Positions 47,208 to 56,624 of a stretch of 64,000 bases of DNA are shown here, one piece after another; position 1 is the first letter of the stretch, and each line of letters opens with the position of its first letter. This stretch comes from Gilvimarinus agarilyticus. GTDB taxonomy: Bacteria > Pseudomonadota > Gammaproteobacteria > Pseudomonadales > Cellvibrionaceae. Below the pieces are notes generated by a model. The model saw nothing but the letters and a program-made list of their open reading frames with translations, did not search any database and was not told the DNA's origin. The position numbers and the translations under genes were made by a program. The stretch lies in contig NZ_JXCJ01000001.1 in assembly GCF_000832015.1 (NCBI RefSeq), positions 3,637,751 through 3,701,750 of the forward strand, written 5' to 3'.

Positions 47208-48089
47208 TCAAGGGCGCTTAAGCTGGCGCATAAATGGCAACAAGTCGAGGTACATCATCAGTGCCAATAACACCAACAGCGTCCCGACACAGGCGTCGGG
47301 ACTGAGGCGCTCACCGGCCAATAAAGCGCCACTGGTTAACGCCAAAATGGGCGTTATTAAGGTGATCAAAGACACCACGGAAGGTGACAAGCGCGATAAA
47401 ACAAAAAAGAACAGGGTAAACCCCAACAGCGAGCCACACAGCGCCAGATACACAATCGCCGCCATCGCCTGGCCCGAAGGTGTCGGCGCAGGCGTCCCGG
47501 CAAAATACCAAAACGCCACCAGCCCCGGCATGGCGAATAGCAGTGACCCCGTGGTTTGATTAAAAGCATCAACACTGGTGCGCTGCGCTTTTAGCATCAC
47601 GCTACTGGTAGAGAACAACACACAAGAGCCCAGAATACCGGCAATGCCAATGGCCGCGCCGTGATCCAGCGCCAGCTGACTGCGGAAAATCACCCCCAAA
47701 CCCAACAGCGCCAAGATTAACGCCCACACCCGCTGACGGTTAAAAGGGTTGTCTTTTAAAATAAGCGCCGACAACACGCCCGTCACAAACGGCGACAGCG
47801 CAAAAATAACGGCGATTAACCCGGATGGAATAAACTGCGCCGAGTAATACACCAAGGGCATATTGGGGAAGATACCGAGCGAGGCAAACAGATACACCCG
47901 CGCCGCTCCCGGCCGATCAAACAAGCGCCGCCCCAGCACCGCATTAATGAGCAAAGCCACCAGCAGCGCCAACAGCATTCGCCACAGCACGGCCACCATA
48001 AAATGGCCGGCATCGTTACTCCAGACAATGGCGAGCGGTGTGGTACCCCAAATCAGAACCACAAGAATATAGGCAATCAAAACTGGCAT
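47208..48089 (-). CDS. EamA-family (DMT) transporter
   Basis: 293-aa inner-membrane protein with ten predicted helices in two EamA repeats (VLIWGTTPLAIVWSND at the start, GSLLGFTLFFFVLSRLSPSV in the second half). Family members export amino acids or other small metabolites; the substrate is not evident. It is preceded by an unusual leader with an intrinsic terminator on the same strand, which may regulate it. Confidence 0.85.
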   Translation of the reverse strand: MPVLIAYILVVLIWGTTPLAIVWSNDAGHFMVAVLWRMLLALLVALLINAVLGRRLFDRPGAARVYLFASLGIFPNMPLVYYSAQFIPSGLIAVIFALSPFVTGVLSALILKDNPFNRQRVWALILALLGLGVIFRSQLALDHGAAIGIAGILGSCVLFSTSSVMLKAQRTSVDAFNQTTGSLLFAMPGLVAFWYFAGTPAPTPSGQAMAAIVYLALCGSLLGFTLFFFVLSRLSPSVVSLITLITPILALTSGALLAGERLSPDACVGTLLVLLALMMYLDLLPFMRQLKRP

Positions 48090-48451
48090 GGCTTTTCCCT
48101 CACAGTGATTGTCGCGGCGTCCATCGCAGCGACGTACCGCAACCCACCATGCAGCCCAAACAAAAAAGGCCGCAGTGGAGTGCTGCGGCCTTTAAGAAAC
48201 TAAGTGTTGTTAATGTAACTCTTTAACGCCCACCTAACTGCCCTACTGCACCGCAATAACACGCCATCGCCACCAGCCAGACTCGGCGCAGCGCTATGCA
48301 GACGGGTTTTGCGTTCAGTAGGTGCAACATAAGATTTCGCTCAGTAAATAATGAGGTTAACTTTACCCCTTAAGCCCTAAAGGACACAAGCATTTAACCA
48401 AGAAATTGACTACCATGGAGCCATCGATAAAAGCAGAAGGCAACAAACGCA
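48090..48451 (-). other. Long intergenic region with possible leader or small RNA
   Basis: 362 bases between the divergent EamA and cca genes. The minus strand carries an intrinsic terminator at 48162-48193 well upstream of the EamA start. A weak promoter-like TTGTGT-N18-TAAAGT can be read on the minus strand near 48355-48395. Short open frames in between (14-20 codons) show no run of one amino acid that would indicate classical attenuation. No riboswitch family is recognised. Confidence 0.4.
48162..48193 (-). terminator. Intrinsic terminator upstream of the EamA gene
   Basis: Perfect stem AAAGGCCGCAG/CTGCGGCCTTT with a seven-base loop; on the minus strand it is followed by a T-run. It lies about 75 bases before the EamA start codon, so it would stop transcripts coming from the right before they reach that gene. 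Confidence 0.8.
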
Positions 48452-49699
48452 ATGCAAGTGTATTTGGTGGGCGGCGCCGTGCGCGACAAGCTGTTGGGCT
48501 ACCCCTTTCACGAGCGCGACTGGGTAGTGGTAGGCGCCACCCCCGAGGCGATGCTTGAGCAAGGCTTTACCCCAGTGGGCAAAGACTTTCCGGTTTTTTT
48601 ACACCCACGCAGCAAAGAGGAGTACGCCCTCGCCCGCACCGAGCGCAAAACCGCCCCCGGTTACACCGGCTTTAGTTTTTATGCGAGCCCCGATGTTAGC
48701 CTGGAAGACGACCTGATTCGTCGCGACCTCACCATCAACGCCATCGCCGAAGACGAACACGGCACACTGTTCGACCCCTTTAATGGCGCACAGGATATTC
48801 GCGACAAAAAATTGCGCCATGTATCCGACGCCTTTAGCGAGGACCCGGTACGTATCCTGCGCACGGCGCGCTTTGCGGCGCGTTATCACCACCTGGGCTT
48901 TACCGTGGCCAAAAACACCAACGCCCTGATGAGCGATATGGTCACCAGCGGTGAGGTCGATCATTTGGTCGCCGAGCGCGTCTGGAAGGAAATGTCCCGC
49001 GCGCTGGATGAACGGAACCCCGAGGTGTTTTTTCGGGTGCTGCGCGAGTGCGGCGCTCTGGCAAAAGTACTACCCGAGCTTGAACAGTTATTTGGCGTGC
49101 CGCAACCGGCCAAACACCACCCCGAAATAGACACCGGGGCGCACACCCTAATGGTGCTGCAACAAGCGGCGCAATTATCGGACGCCACCTGTGTGAGATT
49201 TGCGGCACTGGTGCACGATGTAGGCAAAGGCGTCACGGACCCCGAGCAATGGCCCCGACATATTAACCACGAGCAACTGGGTGTACCGTTAATCAAAGCC
49301 CTGTGCAAACGCCTGGCTGTGCCCAACGACTGCCGCGATCTGGCACTGCTGGCGGCGCAGTTTCACACCCACGTACACCGCGCCTTTGAACTTCGCCCCA
49401 ACACCATCTTAAAACTGATCAAACAAACCGATGCGTTGCGCCGCCCCGAGCGCTTTACCCAACTGTTATTAGTCTGCGAGGCAGACTCTCGCGGACGCAC
49501 CGGCTTCGAGAGCCGCCCCTACCCACAGCCGCCGTATTTACTGCGCGCCCTAGCGTTATGCCAGGCGGTTGACGTGAAAGCGCTCGTCGAGCGTGGCTTG
49601 CAAGGCGCCGAGTTGGGCGCCGCAATTGACGCGGCCCGCTTAGAACAATTAGAAACGCTGAAACAACAAACCAACAACGACGAGGAGCACCAGGCATGA
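48452..49699 (+). CDS. cca: tRNA CCA-adding enzyme (multifunctional CCA protein)
   Basis: Adds or repairs the CCA end of tRNAs. The 415-aa protein has the class II nucleotidyltransferase motif LVGGAVRDKLL with metal ligands in ERDWVVVG, the R-rich motif EDPVRILRTARFAARY and a C-terminal HD phosphohydrolase domain (ALVHDVGKGV, HINHEQLG). The HD domain places it in the gammaproteobacterial multifunctional form. It overlaps folM by four bases (ATGA). Confidence 0.96.
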   Translation: MQVYLVGGAVRDKLLGYPFHERDWVVVGATPEAMLEQGFTPVGKDFPVFLHPRSKEEYALARTERKTAPGYTGFSFYASPDVSLEDDLIRRDLTINAIAEDEHGTLFDPFNGAQDIRDKKLRHVSDAFSEDPVRILRTARFAARYHHLGFTVAKNTNALMSDMVTSGEVDHLVAERVWKEMSRALDERNPEVFFRVLRECGALAKVLPELEQLFGVPQPAKHHPEIDTGAHTLMVLQQAAQLSDATCVRFAALVHDVGKGVTDPEQWPRHINHEQLGVPLIKALCKRLAVPNDCRDLALLAAQFHTHVHRAFELRPNTILKLIKQTDALRRPERFTQLLLVCEADSRGRTGFESRPYPQPPYLLRALALCQAVDVKALVERGLQGAELGAAIDAARLEQLETLKQQTNNDEEHQA

Positions 49700-50436
49700 C
49701 CGCCCCCGTAGTATTAATTACCGGCGGCGCCCGTCGCATTGGTGCCGCCACCGCGCGTCACCTACATAAGCTAGGCTGGCGAGTGATCGTGCACTACCGC
49801 GCATCCAGCACCGAAGCCGAGCGCCTGGTCGCCGAACTAAACCAGCAGCGCAACGAGTCGGCCCTGGCCCTCGCCGCCGATTTAACCTCGCTAACCGACG
49901 TAGAAACACTGGCTCGAACCGCATCACGCCACTGGCAACGTCTTGATGCCCTAGTCAATAACGCCTCCAGTTTTTATCCCACGCCTGTGGGCTCAGTCAC
50001 CGAGCAACAGTGGGACGATTTAATCGGCAGTAACCTCAAGGCGCCTTTTTTTCTCGCACAACAACTCGCCGGTGTACTGGCCAAATCCTCGGGTGCAATT
50101 ATTAATATTGCCGACATTCACGCCGAGCGCCCCCTCAGCCAACATACCGTGTACTGCATTGCCAAAGCCGGCAATGTGATGCTGACAAAATCCCTTGCCC
50201 GCGAGCTCGCCCCCGAGGTGCGAGTCAATGGCATTGCCCCAGGAGCCATTATGTGGCCGGAAGATGCTGCTGAATTAACGCCACCGGCCAAGGCCGCTAT
50301 TGTCGATAAAATTGCCCTTAAACGCACTGGCGTTGCCGACGATATAGCCCGCACCATTGAATTTTTACTGCTGCACGCGCCCTACGTGACCGGCCAGATT
50401 CTGGCGGTCGATGGCGGCCGGACACTCAGCAATTAA
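49696..50436 (+). CDS. folM: Dihydromonapterin/pteridine reductase (SDR family)
   Basis: 246-aa short-chain dehydrogenase. The cofactor loop is TGGARRIG, the TGxxxRxG form diagnostic of pteridine reductases rather than the common TGxxxGxG. The catalytic pair is Y-C-I-A-K in HTVYCIAKAG, and INGIAPGAIMWPE follows the FolM pattern closely. It would reduce dihydromonapterin or dihydrofolate. Translated from the cca overlap, and near folK and folB, so pterin metabolism is clustered here. Confidence 0.85.
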   Translation: MTAPVVLITGGARRIGAATARHLHKLGWRVIVHYRASSTEAERLVAELNQQRNESALALAADLTSLTDVETLARTASRHWQRLDALVNNASSFYPTPVGSVTEQQWDDLIGSNLKAPFFLAQQLAGVLAKSSGAIINIADIHAERPLSQHTVYCIAKAGNVMLTKSLARELAPEVRVNGIAPGAIMWPEDAAELTPPAKAAIVDKIALKRTGVADDIARTIEFLLLHAPYVTGQILAVDGGRTLSN

Positions 50437-50465
50437 CGCTTACGATTAAGGCTAAGGAATTTCCT

Positions 50466-51431
50466 ATGATCAAAACACTGTTGCTAACAGCCGATGGGCA
50501 AATACACCGTGGTGGCGTCGAACAAATTGACCTGTGGCGCCAAGACAGTAGCGGGTACCTCTGGATCGATATCGAAAGCGAAAATATTGAGCATGAAAAA
50601 GAGCTGCTACTGGCGCAAGGTTGCCACCCGCTCGCAGTGGAGGACGCGCAGCGTAAACGCCACCCCCCCAAAACAGAAACCTTTGATAACCAAGTGTTGA
50701 TTCTGTACCGCGGTATTACAGACTACGATGAGGACCTAAGCGTCAGCCAGGTGCCCATCGCACTATTTGCCGAAGAGCGCTGTTTGATTAGCGTCCATCA
50801 AGGCCGCTCCATCAGTATCGAAAAAAGCTGGAGCAGCCCCGACGTAGAGATGTTGCGCCAACCCGCACTGCAAGCCATTCGCATCATGCATTACTCCGTG
50901 GGACGTTATTTAGAGGCCGTACTAACCTTTGAGGCGCGCATCAACGATCTGGAAGACATGATGCAAGAGCGCCCTAACGACGAGTTAATGCGTACCCTAA
51001 TTGCGTTTAAATCCAAGCTGCGCAAACTCAAACGCACATTTAATTACCACGAGCGGGTCGCCAATAATTTGCTGCACGAAACCCCCGAGATCATCGCGCA
51101 GCAATCACCCGACATAGGTCACGCCTTGCAAGATTTATTTGATCGCTGCGAACGGGTAAACAGCCTGGCCAGCATGTACTACGAAATTTGCGGCGATTTA
51201 ATTGAGGGGTATTTGTCGCTAGCGTCGCACACGCTGAACAACACCATGCGCGTGCTGACAGTCATCACGGCAATTTTCGTCCCTCTGACATTTGTCGCTG
51301 GAATTTACGGGATGAACTTTGACTACATACCCGAGCTGCACTATCGCTACGGCTATTTTATCGCCATGGGGTTAATGGCGACGATGGGGGTGGCACTGCT
51401 GATTCTGTTTAGAAGGTTGCGCTGGCTATAA
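50466..51431 (+). CDS. CorA/ZntB-family divalent cation transporter
   Basis: 321-aa protein with a long alpha/beta cytoplasmic domain and two C-terminal membrane helices. The pore signature is GMN in IYGMNFDYIPELHYRYGYF, where the usual MPE is changed to IPE. Such changes are more common in ZntB-like zinc exporters and importers than in magnesium CorA, but the ion cannot be assigned. It lies 29 bases after folM on the same strand. Confidence 0.87.
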   Translation: MIKTLLLTADGQIHRGGVEQIDLWRQDSSGYLWIDIESENIEHEKELLLAQGCHPLAVEDAQRKRHPPKTETFDNQVLILYRGITDYDEDLSVSQVPIALFAEERCLISVHQGRSISIEKSWSSPDVEMLRQPALQAIRIMHYSVGRYLEAVLTFEARINDLEDMMQERPNDELMRTLIAFKSKLRKLKRTFNYHERVANNLLHETPEIIAQQSPDIGHALQDLFDRCERVNSLASMYYEICGDLIEGYLSLASHTLNNTMRVLTVITAIFVPLTFVAGIYGMNFDYIPELHYRYGYFIAMGLMATMGVALLILFRRLRWL

Positions 51432-51433
51432 GG

Positions 51434-51949
51434 TTAATAACTGGCGGGCAGCGCCATATCGCGCCAGATAAAATCAATCGGCCACAAATGCTGGCGGGAT
51501 TTATCGTAATCCTGCCACAGCTCGGCAAAGGTTTTCCTCAAGGTTGGGTGACTTAATTGCGGCACCAACTCGGCCAACGGCTGCAACACAAAAGCATTTT
51601 TGGTGATTTCGTCACGCGGCAATTCAGCGCCGGCCTCAACCCCAACAAAGTCACCGTACAACAAAATATCGATATCCAGAGTCCGAGGGCTAAACTTAGG
51701 GCCCTCGCGATTGCGCTCGTTGTCATCTTCTATTTGCTTTAACCGTGCCGACAATTCGGCAATGTCCAGCGCACTGTGGACACCCACCACTAAATTTAAA
51801 AAATGGCTGCCCTCAAAACCGACCGATTCACTCTCGTACACAGTGGAGATATCCAGCTCGCCAAACTCGTCGGCCAGCGCATCCAGCGCAGCACTAATAT
51901 GGCGGTAACGATCGATATTACTGCCAAGGCTTAAATAGACGGGGGTCAT
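51434..51949 (-). CDS. folK: 2-amino-4-hydroxy-6-hydroxymethyldihydropteridine pyrophosphokinase
   Basis: Folate pathway kinase that activates hydroxymethyldihydropterin. The 171-aa protein has YLSLGSNIDRYRHI at the N-terminus and the HPPK signature GPKFSPRTLDIDILLYGD. The ATG at 51949 overlaps the folB stop as ATGA; the longer open frame is inside folB. Confidence 0.95.
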   Translation of the reverse strand: MTPVYLSLGSNIDRYRHISAALDALADEFGELDISTVYESESVGFEGSHFLNLVVGVHSALDIAELSARLKQIEDDNERNREGPKFSPRTLDIDILLYGDFVGVEAGAELPRDEITKNAFVLQPLAELVPQLSHPTLRKTFAELWQDYDKSRQHLWPIDFIWRDMALPASY

Positions 51950-52305
51950 ACCGGCTTGTCTCCACGCTCGATAATCAGCCCAACATCGCGCGCACCCCGT
52001 AAAGCGCCCGGCTTGCTTAAGCGCAGGCGCAGCCACGGCACGTTAAACTCATCGCGCACAAGCGCGGCAATCTCTTCGGCCAGCGACTCTACCAGCAGCG
52101 CATCGCGCGCCTCAACGTAGGCAATAATGCGCTTGGATACCGCCTTATAATTTAATGCGTATTCAATATCGTCAGTCTCGGCGGCGCGGCGAATATCGCT
52201 GGCCATCTCGATATCCAGGCTGACGGTTTGACGAACCTGCCGCTCCCAGTCGTAAATACCAATAATGGTGTTGATCTCAAGGTCGCGAATATAAACAATA
52301 TCCAT
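51946..52305 (-). CDS. folB: Dihydroneopterin aldolase
   Basis: 119-aa enzyme that splits dihydroneopterin to the FolK substrate. It shows DIVYIRDLEINTIIGIYDWE, including the conserved glutamate, and LVESLAEEIAALV. Coupled to folK by a four-base overlap. The plsY gene that usually lies between folB and tsaD in Pseudomonas is missing. Confidence 0.95.
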   Translation of the reverse strand: MDIVYIRDLEINTIIGIYDWERQVRQTVSLDIEMASDIRRAAETDDIEYALNYKAVSKRIIAYVEARDALLVESLAEEIAALVRDEFNVPWLRLRLSKPGALRGARDVGLIIERGDKPV

Positions 52306-52355
52306 CAGTGTCTCTTTATGATTGTTTGTCTTTGATACCTGTTTAGCTCGACCGG

Positions 52356-53408
52356 CTAAGGCTGAGCATCAAGCGCGGGCAAGGTATCCAGCGGCCAACG
52401 CGGGCGCACATTCACGGCCAGCGACTCACTTTGCCCGGCGGCCAATCGTTGCGCGCCAGCGTAGGCGATCATGGCACCATTGTCGGTACAAAATTCATGG
52501 CGTGCGTAAAACACCTCGGCACCTATCTTACCCAAGGCGCTTTCCAGCTCGGCGCGCAAACGGGTGTTGGCCGATACCCCGCCGGCGATAATCAAACGCT
52601 TTAGCCCAGTGGCCTCCAGTGCACGGCGGCACTTAATAACCAAAGTCGACACCACCGCTTCCTCAAAAGCGCGAGCAATATCCGCCGATGTTTGCTCGTC
52701 GGGCAAGCCATCGGCCTCGGCGTGCTCGGCCACGGTGTTTAAGGTGTAGGTTTTAAGGCCAGAAAAGCTAAAGTCCAAACCGGGCCGATCGACCATCGGG
52801 CGCGGAAAGGTAAAACGGCCCGGCGTGCCACGCTCGGCTAAGCGGGCAATATGGGGCCCGCCCGGATAATCCAAATCGAGCATTTTGGCGGCTTTATCAA
52901 ACGCCTCGCCGGCGGCGTCGTCCAACGATTCCCCCAACAGCTGGTAGCGCCCAATACCTTCAACTTTAACAAGCTGAGTATGGCCGCCAGACACCAACAG
53001 CGCCACGAAAGGAAACTCCGGCGGGGTGTCTTCCAACATGGGCGCCAGCAGGTGCCCTTCCATGTGATGCACGCCAACAGCCGGAACATCCCAGGCAAAG
53101 GCCAGCGCGCGGCCAACACTGGCCCCCACCATCAGCGCGCCCACCAGGCCCGGCCCAGCGGTGTAAGCGATACCGTCGATATCTGCAGCGCTGCAATGGG
53201 CCTCGCTAAGCACCTCGCGAATCAGAGGCAGAATTTTGCGCACGTGATCGCGAGAGGCAAGCTCAGGTACCACGCCGCCGTATTCGGCGTGCACGGCAAC
53301 CTGAGAATATAGCGCATGGGCCAGCAGGCCGCGCTCGGTGTGGTAGACGGCCAATCCCGTCTCATCGCAGGAGGTTTCAATCCCCAATACCAACATGGGT
53401 TTACTCAC
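52356..53408 (-). CDS. tsaD: tRNA N6-adenosine threonylcarbamoyltransferase
   Basis: Transfers threonylcarbamoyl to A37 of ANN-decoding tRNAs together with TsaB and TsaE. The 350-aa protein has [12 protein letters not shown], the metal-binding H115-M-E-G-H119 and [11 protein letters not shown] motifs, and VSGGHTQLV. It is divergent from rpsU, as in most gammaproteobacteria. Confidence 0.97.
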   Translation of the reverse strand: MSKPMLVLGIETSCDETGLAVYHTERGLLAHALYSQVAVHAEYGGVVPELASRDHVRKILPLIREVLSEAHCSAADIDGIAYTAGPGLVGALMVGASVGRALAFAWDVPAVGVHHMEGHLLAPMLEDTPPEFPFVALLVSGGHTQLVKVEGIGRYQLLGESLDDAAGEAFDKAAKMLDLDYPGGPHIARLAERGTPGRFTFPRPMVDRPGLDFSFSGLKTYTLNTVAEHAEADGLPDEQTSADIARAFEEAVVSTLVIKCRRALEATGLKRLIIAGGVSANTRLRAELESALGKIGAEVFYARHEFCTDNGAMIAYAGAQRLAAGQSESLAVNVRPRWPLDTLPALDAQP

Positions 53409-53524
53409 GATACTGTCTCAAACTCAGGGGCAAATTTTGCCGCTATCATATAGCCCAGAGGCGATGGGGGCCAGCAACCGGCGTAAATACTCAATTATTT
53501 ACCTAAAAAACCCGCTTTGGGTGC

Positions 53525-53553
53525 TTGCAGGCGTAGGGATAAGTGGTTAGAAT
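53525..53553 (+). promoter_or_regulatory. Promoter of the rpsU-dnaG-rpoD operon
   Basis: TTGCAG and TAGAAT with a 17-base spacer on the plus strand, about 65 bases before the rpsU ATG. A good sigma-70 match in the expected position of the macromolecular synthesis operon promoter. Confidence 0.65.
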
Positions 53554-53617
53554 CTGCGCCCCTTAGAACTTGAGTCATTTTAAGGCCACGAGCCTTTTAT
53601 TAACCAAAGGTAAAAGC

Positions 53618-53833
53618 ATGCCTTCAGTAAAGATTAAAGAAAACGAGCCGTTTGACGTCGCTCTGCGTCGCTTCAAGCGTTCTTGCGAAAAAGCAGGTGT
53701 TTTGGCAGAAGTTCGCAGCCGCGAGTTCTACGAGAAGCCCACCGCTGTTCGCAAGCGCAACATGGCCGCCGCTGTAAAGCGTCACGCCAAAAAAGTACAG
53801 CGCGAATCACGCAAGTTTCAGCGCCTGTATTAA
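53618..53833 (+). CDS. rpsU: 30S ribosomal protein S21
   Basis: 71-aa basic protein, start [20 protein letters not shown], close to the universal bS21 sequence. The frame stays open 16 codons upstream but the ATG at 53618 behind AAAGG is the family start. First gene of the rpsU-yqeY-dnaG-rpoD operon. Confidence 0.97.
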   Translation: MPSVKIKENEPFDVALRRFKRSCEKAGVLAEVRSREFYEKPTAVRKRNMAAAVKRHAKKVQRESRKFQRLY

Positions 53834-53839
53834 TGGCGC

Positions 53840-53868
53840 CTGTTGCCTAACCCGCGGTTGGGCAACAG
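53840..53868 (+). terminator. Attenuator-like hairpin after rpsU
   Basis: Thirteen-base arms with one G-T pair (CTGTTGCCTAACC against GGTTGGGCAACAG) and a three-base loop, starting seven bases past the rpsU stop. There is no T-run, so it is more likely a processing or stability hairpin than a terminator. E. coli also has a terminator-like structure between rpsU and dnaG that makes S21 more abundant than primase. Confidence 0.55.
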
Positions 53869-53898
53869 CTAGCTCTCACTGAAAGATAGGGTCGCTTT

Positions 53899-54351
53899 AT
53901 GGCAGCTTCTGCAATGAAAACCCACATCAATGACGAGCTTAAAACCGCCATGCGCGCCAAAGATAAGGCGCGCGTGGCGGTTTTGCGTCTGGTGATGGCC
54001 GAATTTAAACGTATCGAGGTCGATGAACGCATCGAACTTGACGACGCCCGTGTGCTTGTCGTTTTAGACAAGATGCTCAAGCAGCGCCGTGACTCCATCG
54101 AGCAATACGACAACGCCGGCCGCGCCGAACTAGCCGACCAAGAACGTGCCGAAAGCGCCATCATCCAGGAGTTTTTGCCACAACCTCTTAGCGACGCTGA
54201 GCTGGACGAGATTGTCGATAAAGCCATCGCACAATCTGGCGCCAACGAAATGCGCGACATGGGCAAGGTGATGGGCCTAATCAAACCACAGGTACAAGGT
54301 CGCGCCGACATGGCCGACGTTAGCCGCCGCATCAAGGCGAGCCTGGGCTAG
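53899..54351 (+). CDS. GatB/YqeY domain protein
   Basis: 150-aa helical protein of the YqeY family, related to the tRNA-binding tail of GatB, with EFLPQPLSDAELDEIVDKAI and MGKVMGLIKPQVQGRADM. The exact function is unknown. In Pseudomonas and relatives it is inserted between rpsU and dnaG as here. Confidence 0.93.
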   Translation: MAASAMKTHINDELKTAMRAKDKARVAVLRLVMAEFKRIEVDERIELDDARVLVVLDKMLKQRRDSIEQYDNAGRAELADQERAESAIIQEFLPQPLSDAELDEIVDKAIAQSGANEMRDMGKVMGLIKPQVQGRADMADVSRRIKASLG

Positions 54352-54397
54352 CCATTAACTCTATGCCGCCTGCCGGCTAAGCGGTTAGAATCACTCC

Positions 54398-56467
54398 ATG
54401 AGCCGCATCCCCCAGTCTTTTATTGATGAACTGCTAGACCGCGTCGATATCGTCGAGGTGGTGGATCATCGCGTCAAACTAAAAAAGACCGGCAAAAACT
54501 ACAGCGCCTGCTGCCCCTTTCACGACGAAAAGACCCCCTCGTTTACCGTTAGCCCTGACAAACAATTTTTTTACTGTTTTGGCTGCGGCGCTAGCGGTAA
54601 TGCCGTAGGCTTTTTGATGGACTACGAGCGCACCGGCTTTCCCGAGGCCGTTGAGCAGCTGGCCCACCTGTGCGGCATGGAAGTGCCCCGCGAAGAGCAA
54701 AAACCCGAAAGCTCTCGCCAGGAGCGCCTGCGCAAACGCCTGTATCAGCTACTGGAAAAATCCAACGATTTTTATCAAGAGCAATTGCGCCATCACCCGG
54801 GTAAAGCCAAAGCCATCGAATACCTTAAAGGCCGCGGCCTGGATGGCCACATTGCACGCGATTACGGCATCGGCTATGCCCCACCCGGCTGGGACAACCT
54901 GCTTAAAACCCTCGGCACCAATGGCGAAGACCGCGACGGCTCACTGAAAGCCGGCATGCTAATTCAGCCTGAAGACTCCGAGCGCCTGTACGATCGGTTT
55001 CGCTACCGCATTATGTTCCCCATTCGCGACACGCGCGGACGGGTAATTGGTTTTGGCGGCAGAGTACTGGATGACAGCAAACCCAAGTACCTCAACTCCC
55101 CCGAGACCCCGGTGTTTCACAAAGGGCGGGAGCTGTACGGGCTGCACGAGGCGCGCCACGCCTACCGCAACCTGCCCCGCCTACTGGTGGTCGAGGGCTA
55201 TATGGACGTGGTGGCCCTGGCGCAATTTGGCATCCGCTACGGCGTTGCCACGCTGGGCACCGCCTGTGGCGAGGAGCACTTAGAGCGCGCATTTCGCTAC
55301 ACCAGCGAAGTCGTATTTTGCTTTGACGGCGACAGCGCCGGGCGGCGCGCCGCCACTCGGGCACTGGAGTCATCACTGCCCGCCATGACCGATGGCCGCC
55401 AGGTAAAGTTTCTGTTTTTGCCCGAGGGCGAAGACCCGGATACTCTGGTGCGGCAAATTGGCCCAGAGAAATTTGAAAACCTTATCGACATGGCGGTACC
55501 GCTGGAGGATTACCTGTTTGATGCTGCCGCCGAAGGCATCAACATTCGCACCATGGAAGGCCGCGCTCACTTGAGCAAACGCGCCGCCCCACTGCTGGCA
55601 CAACTACCTAAAGGCGTCTTTCGCGAGTTGATGTTTGAAGCGCTCGCCACCCGCACCGGGCTTAATCGCGCCACACTCGAAGAGCTGGTCGACACCCCTG
55701 AGCCACTGCCATCGCAACAAGCCCCGGCGCCACAACCAGAACAGCGCGAGCGTCAAGCCGCCCCGAGTGAGCGGCCACCGCAAAAGCGCGAGCCCGTAAT
55801 CACTGAAGATTACGGCGACTTAACCGAACCGGCGGAAAACTACGAGCCCTGGTCGCCCGACGATTACGCCGACTTTGAAGCTATGCCTGAGCAGGCCTAT
55901 GACGCGCCACCACCAGATGATTACGCATCGCCCTCCTCCGAACAAGAGGGTACCGATGCGGGCCGCGAGCTCGCCACCGGTCGCGCCAGCCAGTATCTGA
56001 TGCCACCGCACAAAAAGGCCATCGCCCTGCTGCTGGCGCACCCGGAGCTGGCCGCCGAAGCCCCCGACCATGAGCAGTGGCTTGAGCAAAACAATGGCGA
56101 GCTGCGCCAACTGGGCCGACTCTTAAAGCTTTTGCACGAGCGCAGCCATTATCAGCTGTCACATATTTTAGGCCACTGGCGTGCTAACTACGGGCCGGAC
56201 GACACCGAAAAGCTCGCCGCCATCGCCGGCCACGACATGCTGCGCGCCGCGGCGCACCTAAGCCAACCCAAGGACCCTCGCAGCGAGGTACTCGCCTACG
56301 ACCTGAGCTCTGCCTTTGCCCACAGCCTGGACAAAGCCCGCACTCAACTGCAGGCAGCCAGCCGCAACCGGGCACTTGCCAAGCTGCGCAGCAGCGATGC
56401 CCACACCCTAAGCCGCGCCGAAAAAGAAGCCCTGTACGCCGAGGCTTTGGGGCAAAAACCGCACTAA
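54398..56467 (+). CDS. dnaG: DNA primase
   Basis: Primase that makes RNA primers for replication. The 689-aa protein has the CHC2 zinc finger (C39, H42, C60, C63), the RNA polymerase core, the Toprim motif VVEGYMDVVAL with FDGDSAGRRAA, and a C-terminal helicase-binding domain. A low-complexity linker of about 100 residues rich in P, E, D and Q (about 435-540) separates the last two and makes the protein longer than E. coli DnaG (581 aa). Confidence 0.97.
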   Translation: MSRIPQSFIDELLDRVDIVEVVDHRVKLKKTGKNYSACCPFHDEKTPSFTVSPDKQFFYCFGCGASGNAVGFLMDYERTGFPEAVEQLAHLCGMEVPREEQKPESSRQERLRKRLYQLLEKSNDFYQEQLRHHPGKAKAIEYLKGRGLDGHIARDYGIGYAPPGWDNLLKTLGTNGEDRDGSLKAGMLIQPEDSERLYDRFRYRIMFPIRDTRGRVIGFGGRVLDDSKPKYLNSPETPVFHKGRELYGLHEARHAYRNLPRLLVVEGYMDVVALAQFGIRYGVATLGTACGEEHLERAFRYTSEVVFCFDGDSAGRRAATRALESSLPAMTDGRQVKFLFLPEGEDPDTLVRQIGPEKFENLIDMAVPLEDYLFDAAAEGINIRTMEGRAHLSKRAAPLLAQLPKGVFRELMFEALATRTGLNRATLEELVDTPEPLPSQQAPAPQPEQRERQAAPSERPPQKREPVITEDYGDLTEPAENYEPWSPDDYADFEAMPEQAYDAPPPDDYASPSSEQEGTDAGRELATGRASQYLMPPHKKAIALLLAHPELAAEAPDHEQWLEQNNGELRQLGRLLKLLHERSHYQLSHILGHWRANYGPDDTEKLAAIAGHDMLRAAAHLSQPKDPRSEVLAYDLSSAFAHSLDKARTQLQAASRNRALAKLRSSDAHTLSRAEKEALYAEALGQKPH

Positions 56468-56575
56468 CTGAAACCCGCGACTCAGCAGCCCCACAAAAAC
56501 AGGCAAACACCGCAAATCAACGTATTTAGTGGCACTTATTTACCGATTTCCTAGTATCCAACGGGCGCTTTACGT

Positions 56576-56581
56576 TATAAT
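56576..56581 (+). promoter_or_regulatory. Possible -10 element before rpoD
   Basis: A perfect TATAAT lies 43 bases before the rpoD ATG in the 157-base gap after dnaG. No good -35 accompanies it. rpoD often has extra internal promoters in this operon, so a secondary start is plausible. Confidence 0.35.
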
Positions 56582-56624
56582 CCCGCGCTTGCTTTTTTAA
56601 CCGCTACGTTTTACAGGGTCCCTA

